DNA from: Micromonospora yangpuensis
GTDB lineage: Bacteria > Actinomycetota > Actinomycetes > Mycobacteriales > Micromonosporaceae
Length of the DNA stretch: 64,000 bases
Direction: 5' to 3'
Assembly: GCF_900091615.1 (NCBI RefSeq)
Contig: NZ_FMIA01000002.1
Span: 1,612,001 to 1,676,000, forward strand
The translations under genes were made by a program, and so were the position numbers. Of the stretch, positions 26,609 through 35,806 are shown piece after piece. Below the pieces are notes generated by a model. The model was not told the origin of the DNA. It did no database searches and was given only the letters and a program-made list of their open reading frames with translations. Within the stretch, counting starts at the first letter, position 1. Every line of letters starts with the position of its first letter.

Positions 26609-27703
26609 TTACTTGGGCACGGCGTATAGGGACCCGCCGTCAAGGTCGCGGCGCAGAAACACCGCCAAGCCGTCGGTATGGGCGACGTTACGCGGGTCAT
26701 AGGGCTGGCCGTCGTCTAAGCCGAGGTGCTCCCGCAGCCCTCGCTCCAGCAGGTAGTCGTAGAGCCCAACCTGCTTCGGGTTGACGATGAGCGTGAAAGG
26801 CCGATCGTCCGCGCGGGCTGCCGGTGGGGCCGCAAGCAGTGCGACGATCCCACGAACGGAGAGCTGGACATCGTGCGGGCGGGTCATCCGCTCGAGCGGG
26901 TCCGGGTCGATCAGGCGGAGAAGCAGCGCCCGTTCGGGCTCGGTGAGCGTCGTCTTGGCGGCCTCAATGGCCTTGACCACACGGGCGTACCGCTCGGCCG
27001 GAGCGTTGTTCGCGTACCGCTCGAGGTTGAGCACCAGGCGTGCGCACAGCATGCCGAAGCCAAACCAGTCGTCGTCGGGGCGCCAGGCCGCGGTGTCGCC
27101 AGCGAGCCGCTCGGGCGGCGAGGACCAACTGACGGGCGGGTCGGCGTCCAGCGGGCGACCGAGCCGGACCGACCACTCAAAGCCGCCAAGCCGAATGGAC
27201 TCGGTGGGCTCGTCGGGCAGGTACAGCAGGGCTGCCGCACCGACGTCACGGTGCAGGACGTCTTGGGAGTGCAGCACGGCCAGGCCGGCGGCGACGCGGC
27301 CAGCGGCTCGCCAGAGCTCCCGCCGATCCGCCGGGTCGCGGGAGGAGAGCCAGCCGTGCTCGGTCCGAGCAGCGAGGGCGTCCGCGACGCTGCCGTAGCC
27401 GGCCGCTTGCAGGACCATGACGAAGGACTTCGCGTCGCGGTCGAGACCGGCGTCCTTGAGGACGGCCAGGGTGTCGTCGGCGCCAGGGCTGCTGCCGACC
27501 TTGTAGAGAGTGCGCAACTCGGCGTCCCAGAGTGCCCGCTGAACAGGGTCGGGCTCGTCGCCGTCGTAGGCCCACGTGCGGACAAGGTACTGCAGGCCGT
27601 CCTCGTCGTAGGCGGTCCACGCCTCGGCGTACCCGGCGGCCGACCTGCGGGTTCCCAGCTCGTATCGTCCTCGCAGGAGGGTCGTACCCTCGTCCAGCGG
27701 CAT
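26609..27703 (-). CDS. mkoA: pseudokinase, N-terminal part of a split MkoA
   Basis: 364 aa. The fold of a Ser/Thr kinase is clear: RYELGTRRSAAGYAEAWTAYD (glycine loop region), AAGLAVLHSQDVLHRDVGAA (catalytic loop), IRLGGFEWSV (activation segment) and DDDWFGFGMLCARLVL. The ATP-anchoring Lys of strand 3 is absent (YLVRTW), the Asn after HRD is lost and DFG reads GFE. It is therefore likely catalytically inactive. The frame ends with YAVPK then TAA, and the same frame continues into the helicase. In Mokosh type I the kinase-like and helicase domains share one chain. An IS copy starts 38 bp upstream and cuts the gene off from the MADS operon behind it. Confidence 0.7.
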   Translation of the reverse strand: MPLDEGTTLLRGRYELGTRRSAAGYAEAWTAYDEDGLQYLVRTWAYDGDEPDPVQRALWDAELRTLYKVGSSPGADDTLAVLKDAGLDRDAKSFVMVLQAAGYGSVADALAARTEHGWLSSRDPADRRELWRAAGRVAAGLAVLHSQDVLHRDVGAAALLYLPDEPTESIRLGGFEWSVRLGRPLDADPPVSWSSPPERLAGDTAAWRPDDDWFGFGMLCARLVLNLERYANNAPAERYARVVKAIEAAKTTLTEPERALLLRLIDPDPLERMTRPHDVQLSVRGIVALLAAPPAARADDRPFTLIVNPKQVGLYDYLLERGLREHLGLDDGQPYDPRNVAHTDGLAVFLRRDLDGGSLYAVPK

Positions 27704-27740
27704 GTGCCTCCCTCGTTGGCTCAGGAAGTCTAAGTAACCT

Positions 27741-28620
27741 AAAGAATGTCTCGCAATTCGGTGGCCGGTCCATAGTAGGTCGAGACGGGATGCAGGTGAT
27801 CTCCGTAGCCCGCCCGGAGTGGATCTTCCCGTTCACTGGGTTACAGCCCGCCCAGATTCGCCGCCTGGTCAGGGTTGGTCACCGAACGTGGTGGTGACGC
27901 GATCGCCGACGGCCGGCCTGGCCGGCAGTGGTCTCTCGACCTCGCCGATCGGGTGTTGCTGGTGGCCGCGTACTGGCGCACGAACCTCACGATGCGGCAG
28001 ATCGGCCCGCTGTTCGGGGTGCCGCACTCCGCCGCGCATCGGGTCATCGACACCGCCGGCTCCCTGCTCGCCCTCACCCCGGGGCGTCGGCGTCGGGTCA
28101 ACCAGATCACCATCGTCGACGGCAACCTCATTCCGACCCGGAACCACCGCCTGGCCGCCCCGAGCAAGAACTACCGCTACAGCACGAACCTCCATGCCGC
28201 CATCGGCGTCCATACCCGCCTCGTCGCCGCCCTCGGCGATCCGCAACCCGGCAACCGCAACGACACCATCGTCTTCCGCACCAACGGCATCGACCAGAAG
28301 CTGGCCGGAGGGCCGGTCATGGCCGACGGCGCCTACCGCGGCAACCCCGAGGTGATCACCCCGTACCGCAAGCCCGCCGACGGCAGCGAACTGCCCGAGT
28401 GAAAGGCGGACCTGAACAAGCAACACCGCACCGTCCGCGCCCAGGTCGAACGCGCCCTGGCCCGCATGAAGTGCTTCAAGATCCTGCGCGACTACCGCCG
28501 CGCCGCCCACACACTGACCGGCACTGTATCCGGCATCGCTCACCTCCACAACGTCATCCTGGCCTGCTGATCCAGGAACCGTTGCGCGGCAACGCCTCAC
28601 CGGGTTACGAGACGTCCTTT
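27741..28620 (+). mobile_element. decayed IS5-family insertion sequence
   Basis: About 880 bp, the usual size of the family. The ends form an imperfect inverted repeat of 23 bp (27741-27763 and 28598-28620), 18 of 23 matching, all differences being transitions. It contains one transposase gene with two disabling changes. No target duplication can be called with confidence. It lies between MAD8 and the Mokosh-like kinase gene. Confidence 0.75.
27790..28570 (+). pseudogene. IS5-family DDE transposase, frameshift and nonsense mutation
   Basis: The N-terminus FTGLQPAQIRRLVRV is in one frame. The rest (VTERGGDAIADGRPGRQWSL ... YWRTNLTMRQIGPLFGV ... ITIVDGNLIPTRNH ... VMADGAYRGNPEVI) is in the next, so one extra G near 27872 breaks the gene. 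A TGA at 28400 replaces the expected Trp before KADLNKQHRTVRAQVERALARM; the frame then runs to a TGA at 28570. DDE residues can be seen in VDGN, ADGAYRG and QVERALARMK. The copy cannot make its own transposase. Confidence 0.8.
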
Positions 28621-28742
28621 GAGAACCGGCACCCATGTGGATCATAAAGAAGTCCGGTGTGGGCCGTCAGCAGCAGGTCGAGTCACTCTCCGTAGAAGCT
28701 GATCAAACCGCTGGCGTCCCGGCAGTAAACGGATCTTTCGAG

Positions 28743-31700
28743 TTATGGCGAGATTCTCTGGGTCAGTCCCGAGTCGGCGGCGACTGCGGTCTTGGTGCTG
28801 CCGCCGTGTTCGGTGATCCGCGGCCGGATGTGTGCCTTGACGGCGCTGCGGCTGAAGGCTGGGTCGGTCGCCTTGCCTGACCAGATGTAGGCCTCTCCTC
28901 GTCCCAGCGCTGCCATCTTGGCCGGCGTTAGTTCGGCGAGAGCGGCGTTGGCCTTCTGCAGATGCTTTAACCAGGCTGGAGAGGTGAACCGGTGCAAGAT
29001 GAGTTGGTTGGAGAGCTCGATGAGGGCTATCGGCACTGATGCTGGTTCCTGGCTCGCCACCAGGATGCTCATCCCCTTGTGTCGCATCTCTCGCACGCTC
29101 TCGATCAGCCCGGCGGCGAGATCCGGGCTGTCGATGAACTTGTGTGCCTCGTCGAAGACGACGAGTTTGTTGAACCGACGCCCGGCGGTGGTGGCTTCCG
29201 AGAACAGCTCCATGAGTACGACGAACAGGCCGAGAGCCTCGTTCTTCTCAATCAGTTCGTCTCGAAGATCCACAATGATTACCCGACCGGGGCGGACCAG
29301 GTCCTGGATGCGGGCCGTGTCGTCGATGTAGTCGGCGGCTAGGTCCAGACGCTGGTGGGCAAGCTGTTTGATGGGATCCGACAACGACGATTGGTCGACC
29401 CCGGCGCGCAGAGCGTCGATGGACAGGTTGTTGCGGTGCGCCTTCATGATCCGGCCGAGTTGGCGGATGTAGGTGGACTGGTTGCCGACAGCTCCCATGA
29501 GAAAACGCCAGTGTGCGGCCCGTAGCTCCGTCGAGCTGAACTTGAGTGCCCGCAGCTCGATGCCGGGATATTCGTTCCGGCGTTGCTCCAGTTGGTCTTC
29601 GGGGACCAGCATCAGCACATCGTCGAGCCCGGCCGGCGCTACGCCGTAGCGGTCTCGCAGACTTTGGACCTGCGTCGCGTCGGAGTTGGGGGCGACCAGG
29701 CTGGTGAACTCAGGTACGTAGCTCAGGATCGGACTGTAGTGGAAGATGATGGTGGCCAGCGGCTGCGGCAGCCGGTTGGCCGGTGGCGTGGCGAGGGAAG
29801 CAGCTTCGATGATGGTGCCCAGCGTGTAGCTCTTCCCAGCGCCCTGCACGCCGAACAGGCTGATGGTGTGGGTCTCGTTCAGGTCGAGAGCGATATGCCG
29901 CCCGCCGTACTCGCCGATGATGCCGTACTGGGGGGACGGACCGACTGCGCCGATGTAGATGTCAGGCTGAACCGATGGAGCCGGTGGGTCGGGCACCGGC
30001 TGTTCTGACCGATCTGTCGACTCCAGCAGTTCCGCTGGTTCGGTGGATTCCACCGGCTTCGGCCCAATTGGCGTTGCATCGGTGATCGCATCGTCTCGGT
30101 CGTTTGGGGTCTCGGGGTCGCGGTCGCTCGGTGGCCGACCCTGCGGCACGACATGGTCGCGGGCAGGTGCCCGGAACGCGGCCTGTGGCAGACGTGCGAC
30201 GGTGGACTGACGTGTTCCGAAGGTCCCCTCGGAGTGGGTGTCGGTCGGCGAAGCCGCCGCCAGAACCGGATCGGTGGCGATGCCGCCGAGTATTTCGCTG
30301 ATGACGTCGCGGCCGACGCGGTGAAACTCGACCTCGCCCTCGTCGTCTTGGTCAGTTCCGCTGCCCCGCAGGTCGAAGATGAGTCCGGTCTGGGTGAAGC
30401 TCAGCTGATATCCCCAGTCGAGGTGATCCAACATCCAGTGAGCTTCTTCCGCGATCTCACTGGCACCATCGACGATGCCGTGGCGGATCGCCCGGCCGAG
30501 ATAGAAGCGCAACAACGCGGCGAGCTCTGCGTTGCGGCTCGCCCGGTCAGGACGATCGGGCTGGTAGTACGCGGGGTCGAAGCCCTCGGCGAGCACGTCT
30601 CTGCTGCGGCTGAGCTGCTCGGTGATCTCGTTTCGGACCTTCTGCAGGTCCGCGATGCTGGTCAGCGTGCTGTGACACTTCACTTCGACGAGCCGGCAGG
30701 TGATGGCGCGTCGCTGCGCGTCGAGACTGAAGAGGGCAAGGTCGGTGCGTCGAAGTCCGACGCTTTCGGCGACCTCGTCGGCTCTGCGGCGAGCGTCGCG
30801 GTATAGCTCCAAGTGGGAGTCGAGGGGGACGAGGATCTGGTTGCCCAGGACTGCCTGGTGCTCCAGGTAGAGCCGGGCGAGCGCCAAGCCCAGGACTTCG
30901 GTCCGCTGGTTCGGTGCGGTGGACGCGATCTTGAAGGCCAGCCTGCCGGACAGTAGCCGAAGCTGGTCGAAGAAGGTTCCAGCGTGTCTGCGGTCGACCT
31001 GGAATCCGTGCTGATCCAGCATTGGACGCAGCAAGGAGCGCAGCTCGTCGACAGACCTGGAGCTGACCACCAGTTGGTGGCCGAGGCCGTCTGGTCGGGT
31101 GCTGGCGAAGTCGATGATGTAGTCGGGGCGGCGGGAACTTCCCGGGCTGTCGAAGTACTCGACGCCCAAGGTCCGGTCCACGGTGATGACCCAGTCGCTG
31201 CAGCGGTGTGCCTGGTGTAGCAGGCTGGCGTCGGCGGCGGTCAGGTTCAGCGTTATCCGTGGCACCAGCCCGGTTCCTGCTTCGCCGGTGGCCACCGTCG
31301 CTGTGGCGACCGAGATCGCCTGGGGAAGTGCGGTGAGCAGGTCGGAGTATTCCTCGGACCCTGGAATGTCCCGGCCAGGGCCGTGCCGGGGCTGCTTGTG
31401 CCAGGCCACGATGCCGTCGGTGGTGTCGACGTAGTCGACGGTCAACTCCTGGACCAGCCCGTGCAGGGGTGCTGTCGAGTCGGGGCGGGCCGGACCGACA
31501 CCGAGATCTTCGCCGCTGAAGGCATCGAAAAGCAGCGTGAGGTGTGCCGTGTGCCGGCTTGTCGCCGAGCGGAAGTCGTCGAGCGGCAGCACCGCGACGG
31601 CGAGCTTGGGCGCCAACCCGGCGCTTGTCGGTGTGCAGAACGTCTCCGCCTCGGCGGTGGTGCTCCACTCGCCGCTGAGCAGTTGAGCGAGCGCCACACC

Positions 31701-34211
31701 GGTGCCGGTCTGCTGCGGGTCTGCCGCGAACAGTCGCAGGTCGTACGAGAGATGCCGAAGGTTCTTGCGGCGTTCCAGCTCGATGAGGGTGTCCGCCAGC
31801 TGCTCCGCGCGCCCCGGGTTGACCACGCACAGGACCAGGGTGGCGACGTAGGGGTGCATCCGGACGTAGCGCTCGATCCGGTCAGCGAGTTGTCGGGCGG
31901 TGACCGTCAGGGCCGCGCTCGGACTGTCCGGCACGCCGAGCGCCGATGCCACGTCGGCCAACAGGGTCCGCGGGTCGCCCGTTTCCGCCGGCAGGTAGAC
32001 CCCCCAGTGGGTGGCGAAATCGACGGTAGCGGCGCTGAGCCGGCGGTCGGTGCCGACGGCGGTCAGCGGGAAACCGGTCGGTGCCAGGGCGAACAACCGC
32101 TCGGCCGCCGCCCGTACCCGGTCCTTGTCACCCGCGTGAACGAGCGGGGCGACGGACGAGGCTTCCGCGAGCCAGTGCCGCCCAAGCCGGGCCCAGGTGA
32201 CCATCCACAGCAGACGCAGTGGGTGGGTGGGGGCGACCAGGGTGAGCTGGTGCAGGTTGCCCCGGATGTCCTGGTGCTCCACCACGACGGTGTCGATCTG
32301 CAACAACGTCGTCAGTTGCCGCGTCAGCTCGGTGTCAGCGATCCGCCCGGTGCTGTGCAGCGATCCGTAGAGCAGCTCGGTGTATGCCTCCGCGTAGGCG
32401 AGTACGGCGGTGTCGATCCGGCTCAGATCACGGCCGGCAACGACCATGCCATCGTCGCCACTGATCGCGGTCAGGACGGCGGCCCGGGTGGCGAGGAACG
32501 TGTCGAGCCGTTCGGAGGCAGCCAACGGTGGGTGCTGATGCTCGACCTCGACAAGGCGCGGCGATTGCCCGGCCGCTGTGCTCAACTGACGGCCGGCGAG
32601 CCGGGTGGGCTCGGCCAGGATCTGCCGTTCCAGCTCGGCGAGGATAGGAGCGAGCGCCACCTGCGCGGTGCCATGCCCGCCGAAATCGGCCTCGACGATG
32701 GTGCGGGCCTGATCCTTCCATGACGTCTGCTGGCAGCTGACCTCCTGCCAGTCCCGCCCGTCCGCCGACGCCTCGAACGCCAGCCGGAGCAGCTCCTGGG
32801 TCACTCCGGCGGTCCGGCGGTTGTTGGGTTGGTTGGGCGGCTCGTCGAGGTCGTTTTCCGCGACCACGTAGAACCGGTCACTCTCGTTGTCAGGGTGGCT
32901 GGGCGGAAGCTCGGATTCCGGCTGGTCGCGGCGGCTTGCCGGCTGGGAGGTCTCGACCGGAAGCGGCACGCCCGTGCTGTCCATCGGCGTGACCCTGATG
33001 TAGTGCCAGCCGTGGTCGAGCCGGGCAGAGCGCAGCCGCTTCAGGACCGCCTTGTACGCCTCCCGTCGGTTGGTGCCGACCTTGACGGTGGTGTGTATCC
33101 CGGTCGGGCCGGACTCCTCGGACATCAGCTGGACGGAGAAACTGGTCAGGCCACGGACCTGTCGGGCGTCCGGGGTCACCCCGAAGACCACCGACAGCTG
33201 GTTTTGGCCGGATGCGCCGCCTGGCAGGTAAGCCTGGCCGGTGATGCTGCCCAGGACCGGGTGGTCGCGGTGCTCAGCTCGCCCGCCGGCCCGCGGCAGG
33301 GGCAGCTCGTCGATGGTGATGCGTACGGCCGATGCGACCCGGTCCTCCGGCAGCGGCCAGCGGTGGAACGACAGCCCCCAGTTGGCGCGGTCGACGACGA
33401 TCCGGCGGGTCCACTCCGGGGAGGTGTCCTGGCCGACGTCGGCCAGGAATTCGGCCACCTTGGCGCGGAACGCGGCGTCGGTGAGCCGCAGGTCAACGAC
33501 GCGTTGCCGGACCGAGCGGTCGGCGCGGTTCAGCGCCTGGATGGTCCGGGCGTTGCGGGTCGCCCGGGTGCGCACCTGGGCGGGGTCGGCGAACAGCTCG
33601 AAGTCGGGGATGAGCCCGAGCTCGAACAGCGCGCCCCCGACGGCCTGCCGGTCCCGGTCATTGTGTTCGACGGTGAGCAGGAACCGGGCCCGCTGTAGCG
33701 GGCCGGCGACGACCCCGTACGCCTCGGTTGCCTGCTCGTCGAGCACGCCGAATAGTTCGCTGATCGCCGTGCGCAGCCCGTCGGGTAGGGCGGTCTGCAG
33801 GCGGGTGGCGAGCTCCTGGTAAACGTCGCCGGGTTCACTTTGCTCGAAGGTGGCGACCCCGAAGGAGTCTTCGGCGCTGGCGTGTGTGCCGGGTGGAATG
33901 AACACGAGCAGCGGTGGGCGCTGGCGGTCATCGGCGTCGGGGTTGCGCAGCTCGACAAGCTTGGTGCCGCTGATCGCCACATCGTCGGGCACCTGGGGTG
34001 GCTGTCCGAGGACGTGGACCTGGGCGGCGGCACCGGCCGCGCCGCGTAGCCGGCGACACAGCTGGGCGGCCAGCGGCGCGCCGAGGTCGGTCACCCGGAC
34101 ACAGTGCCCCGGTCCGCGGGCGGCGAGCAGCGCGGCGAACCGGGGCACCAGGACCCGTTCGAGGGCTTCGTCGAGGTCGGTGTCGGTGACTTCGCGCAGT
34201 CCGGTGCTCAT
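28743..34211 (-). CDS. mad8: MADS ATP-binding protein MAD8
   Basis: 1822 aa; ATG 34211 overlaps the MAD7 stop (ATGA). The C-terminal ~400 residues form a HerA/FtsK-type ATPase: SLFGVQGAGKSYTLGTII (Walker A, near 1452), KLVVFDEAHKFIDSP (Walker B, near 1680) and SILVASQEPASVP (sensor). Before it, near residues 1157-1175, TDLALFSL...CRLVEVKCH has the D...ExK spacing of a PD-(D/E)XK nuclease. The first 1100 residues are not assignable. It is the last gene of a seven-gene operon whose order (methyltransferase, AAA ATPase, MAD4, S subunit, kinase, MAD7, ATPase) matches the methylation-associated defence system. It probably is part of the effector complex that acts on unmethylated phage DNA. Confidence 0.75.
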   Translation of the reverse strand: MSTGLREVTDTDLDEALERVLVPRFAALLAARGPGHCVRVTDLGAPLAAQLCRRLRGAAGAAAQVHVLGQPPQVPDDVAISGTKLVELRNPDADDRQRPPLLVFIPPGTHASAEDSFGVATFEQSEPGDVYQELATRLQTALPDGLRTAISELFGVLDEQATEAYGVVAGPLQRARFLLTVEHNDRDRQAVGGALFELGLIPDFELFADPAQVRTRATRNARTIQALNRADRSVRQRVVDLRLTDAAFRAKVAEFLADVGQDTSPEWTRRIVVDRANWGLSFHRWPLPEDRVASAVRITIDELPLPRAGGRAEHRDHPVLGSITGQAYLPGGASGQNQLSVVFGVTPDARQVRGLTSFSVQLMSEESGPTGIHTTVKVGTNRREAYKAVLKRLRSARLDHGWHYIRVTPMDSTGVPLPVETSQPASRRDQPESELPPSHPDNESDRFYVVAENDLDEPPNQPNNRRTAGVTQELLRLAFEASADGRDWQEVSCQQTSWKDQARTIVEADFGGHGTAQVALAPILAELERQILAEPTRLAGRQLSTAAGQSPRLVEVEHQHPPLAASERLDTFLATRAAVLTAISGDDGMVVAGRDLSRIDTAVLAYAEAYTELLYGSLHSTGRIADTELTRQLTTLLQIDTVVVEHQDIRGNLHQLTLVAPTHPLRLLWMVTWARLGRHWLAEASSVAPLVHAGDKDRVRAAAERLFALAPTGFPLTAVGTDRRLSAATVDFATHWGVYLPAETGDPRTLLADVASALGVPDSPSAALTVTARQLADRIERYVRMHPYVATLVLCVVNPGRAEQLADTLIELERRKNLRHLSYDLRLFAADPQQTGTGVALAQLLSGEWSTTAEAETFCTPTSAGLAPKLAVAVLPLDDFRSATSRHTAHLTLLFDAFSGEDLGVGPARPDSTAPLHGLVQELTVDYVDTTDGIVAWHKQPRHGPGRDIPGSEEYSDLLTALPQAISVATATVATGEAGTGLVPRITLNLTAADASLLHQAHRCSDWVITVDRTLGVEYFDSPGSSRRPDYIIDFASTRPDGLGHQLVVSSRSVDELRSLLRPMLDQHGFQVDRRHAGTFFDQLRLLSGRLAFKIASTAPNQRTEVLGLALARLYLEHQAVLGNQILVPLDSHLELYRDARRRADEVAESVGLRRTDLALFSLDAQRRAITCRLVEVKCHSTLTSIADLQKVRNEITEQLSRSRDVLAEGFDPAYYQPDRPDRASRNAELAALLRFYLGRAIRHGIVDGASEIAEEAHWMLDHLDWGYQLSFTQTGLIFDLRGSGTDQDDEGEVEFHRVGRDVISEILGGIATDPVLAAASPTDTHSEGTFGTRQSTVARLPQAAFRAPARDHVVPQGRPPSDRDPETPNDRDDAITDATPIGPKPVESTEPAELLESTDRSEQPVPDPPAPSVQPDIYIGAVGPSPQYGIIGEYGGRHIALDLNETHTISLFGVQGAGKSYTLGTIIEAASLATPPANRLPQPLATIIFHYSPILSYVPEFTSLVAPNSDATQVQSLRDRYGVAPAGLDDVLMLVPEDQLEQRRNEYPGIELRALKFSSTELRAAHWRFLMGAVGNQSTYIRQLGRIMKAHRNNLSIDALRAGVDQSSLSDPIKQLAHQRLDLAADYIDDTARIQDLVRPGRVIIVDLRDELIEKNEALGLFVVLMELFSEATTAGRRFNKLVVFDEAHKFIDSPDLAAGLIESVREMRHKGMSILVASQEPASVPIALIELSNQLILHRFTSPAWLKHLQKANAALAELTPAKMAALGRGEAYIWSGKATDPAFSRSAVKAHIRPRITEHGGSTKTAVAADSGLTQRISP

Positions 34212-35806
34212 CGTGGCGCTCCGTCGGGCCCGAGGCGATAACGCGGGGTGATGGTCTGGGTGAGGTAGGCGTCGGAGAGGTCGGTGTAGAAACCGATCTC
34301 CCGCAACCGGGCGACGAACGCGGCCCGGTTCTCCCGAAGCGCCCGGTGGTCGATGATGCTGGGCTGGCCAAAGCCGTCCCCTGGCGGAAGCTCGTCGATG
34401 TATAACCCATACCGGTCGCGCAGCACCGCGAGGAATTCGTCGACTCGAATCGCAGCGGTCCGCAGCGCCCCGGCGCCGTCGGGCCGCAGCAGGGCCAACT
34501 GGAGGAGCACTTCGAGTAGTCGGCTGTCGAGCACGAAGCGGCGCTGTCCGCGACGCGGCTGGGTGAGCATCGCGCCAGGACGGTGTTTGAGCAGCAGGCT
34601 GTCGAGGCAATCGGTCAGGTAGCCACGGTGGAACTTGATCCGGTAGGCGGTGATGATCTCGATGTAGGTGGCGAACGGGTCGAGCTTCAGCTGCAGCAGG
34701 TCGGCGATCTGCGGATCGAGGCCGTTGTCCTCGCCGGATGCCGCCTCCACGACCCGGGCCAACCGGGCTTCGGCGAACCGGCCCCGGTCGGCCTTGTGCG
34801 CCGGGCCCAGCAGCGACAACAGCTGCTCGATGAGGAACATGCCATCGGCCGGCTTGCGTAGCTTGCCGATCTTCACCAGGTGCCAGCCGAAGTCGTCGAG
34901 CTTCTTCACGGTGAAGGTCGCCTGCACGAACGCCGGGATTCGGTCGTACCAGGCCTGGGCGCTCGTTTCGGCCAGCCGGGCGGCGGGTGTGCCGGGCACT
35001 CCCGCGACGTCGAGGAAGAATCCGCCGCCGAATCCGACGCGGTCGCCGGTTGTCCAGATCGGCAACGTCTTCATGATCCGGAAGTGGTACCGCGCCAGGT
35101 GGAAGGCGAACAGGATCTTCAGGTGGTCGACCAGCACCGATCGGGGTACGACTCCCCGGTGGTACAGCAGCCGGGTGACGTCTTGGGTGAGTAGCTCGGC
35201 GGCGGCGGTGTCCAGCGGTGGGTAGATCTTGCGGACCCGGCTGCGGTCCTCCCGGTCGGTGACCTTGGTCTTGGCCGCCTCGCAGAGGTTGATCAGGGTC
35301 TGGGTCTCGACGTCGACCTCGGTGGCGTCACCGACGCCACCGATCCGTTGGTCGACCCCCGCGAAGAAGAAACGTTTCAGCTGCTCCAGCACGGTGCCAC
35401 GAGTTGTCGAGCCGTGATGGAGCATCCAGTAGAGCTGTTCGTCGGCACCGTATGGCCGGGATCGGCGCGCTACTCGGAAGCGGTAGGTGAAGCCGTGCAG
35501 CGGACGCAGCCCGGCGATGGCCTGGCCAGGTTTGCCCCGGTTTACCAGGTCGAGCAGGTGGGTTTCCAGCCAGCGGGCGGTGACCTCCGGGTCGAATCCG
35601 ACGAAGTGATCAGGATGCTTGGTGATCTCTTCGACGAAGACGTCGACGCTCAGATCCGCCCCCGAGCCGACCAGCACGCTCGGCGAGCCCTTCCACCGCA
35701 GCCGGGGCAGCAAGGCGGTGAGCACCCGGTCCATGTCGAGCTGTTTGTAGTCGAGGTAGCTGACCGCCGGGTGGCGGAACTCCTTGTCGTCCTTGTGTAG
35801 CCCCAC
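34208..35806 (-). CDS. mad7: MADS protein MAD7
   Basis: 532 aa from GTG 35806, whose first base overlaps the TAG of MAD6 (TAGTG). The open frame reaches further upstream, but that part is antisense-like shadow of MAD6. The sequence is a mixed alpha/beta soluble protein with many basic residues (LRPLHGFTYRFRVARRSRPYG, DQRIGGVGDATEVD, LKILFAFHLARYHFRIMKTLP). I see no catalytic motif. The name rests on position between the kinase and the ATPase of a MADS operon and on the 4-nt overlap with MAD8. Its molecular job is not known to me. Confidence 0.65.
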   Translation of the reverse strand: MGLHKDDKEFRHPAVSYLDYKQLDMDRVLTALLPRLRWKGSPSVLVGSGADLSVDVFVEEITKHPDHFVGFDPEVTARWLETHLLDLVNRGKPGQAIAGLRPLHGFTYRFRVARRSRPYGADEQLYWMLHHGSTTRGTVLEQLKRFFFAGVDQRIGGVGDATEVDVETQTLINLCEAAKTKVTDREDRSRVRKIYPPLDTAAAELLTQDVTRLLYHRGVVPRSVLVDHLKILFAFHLARYHFRIMKTLPIWTTGDRVGFGGGFFLDVAGVPGTPAARLAETSAQAWYDRIPAFVQATFTVKKLDDFGWHLVKIGKLRKPADGMFLIEQLLSLLGPAHKADRGRFAEARLARVVEAASGEDNGLDPQIADLLQLKLDPFATYIEIITAYRIKFHRGYLTDCLDSLLLKHRPGAMLTQPRRGQRRFVLDSRLLEVLLQLALLRPDGAGALRTAAIRVDEFLAVLRDRYGLYIDELPPGDGFGQPSIIDHRALRENRAAFVARLREIGFYTDLSDAYLTQTITPRYRLGPDGAPR

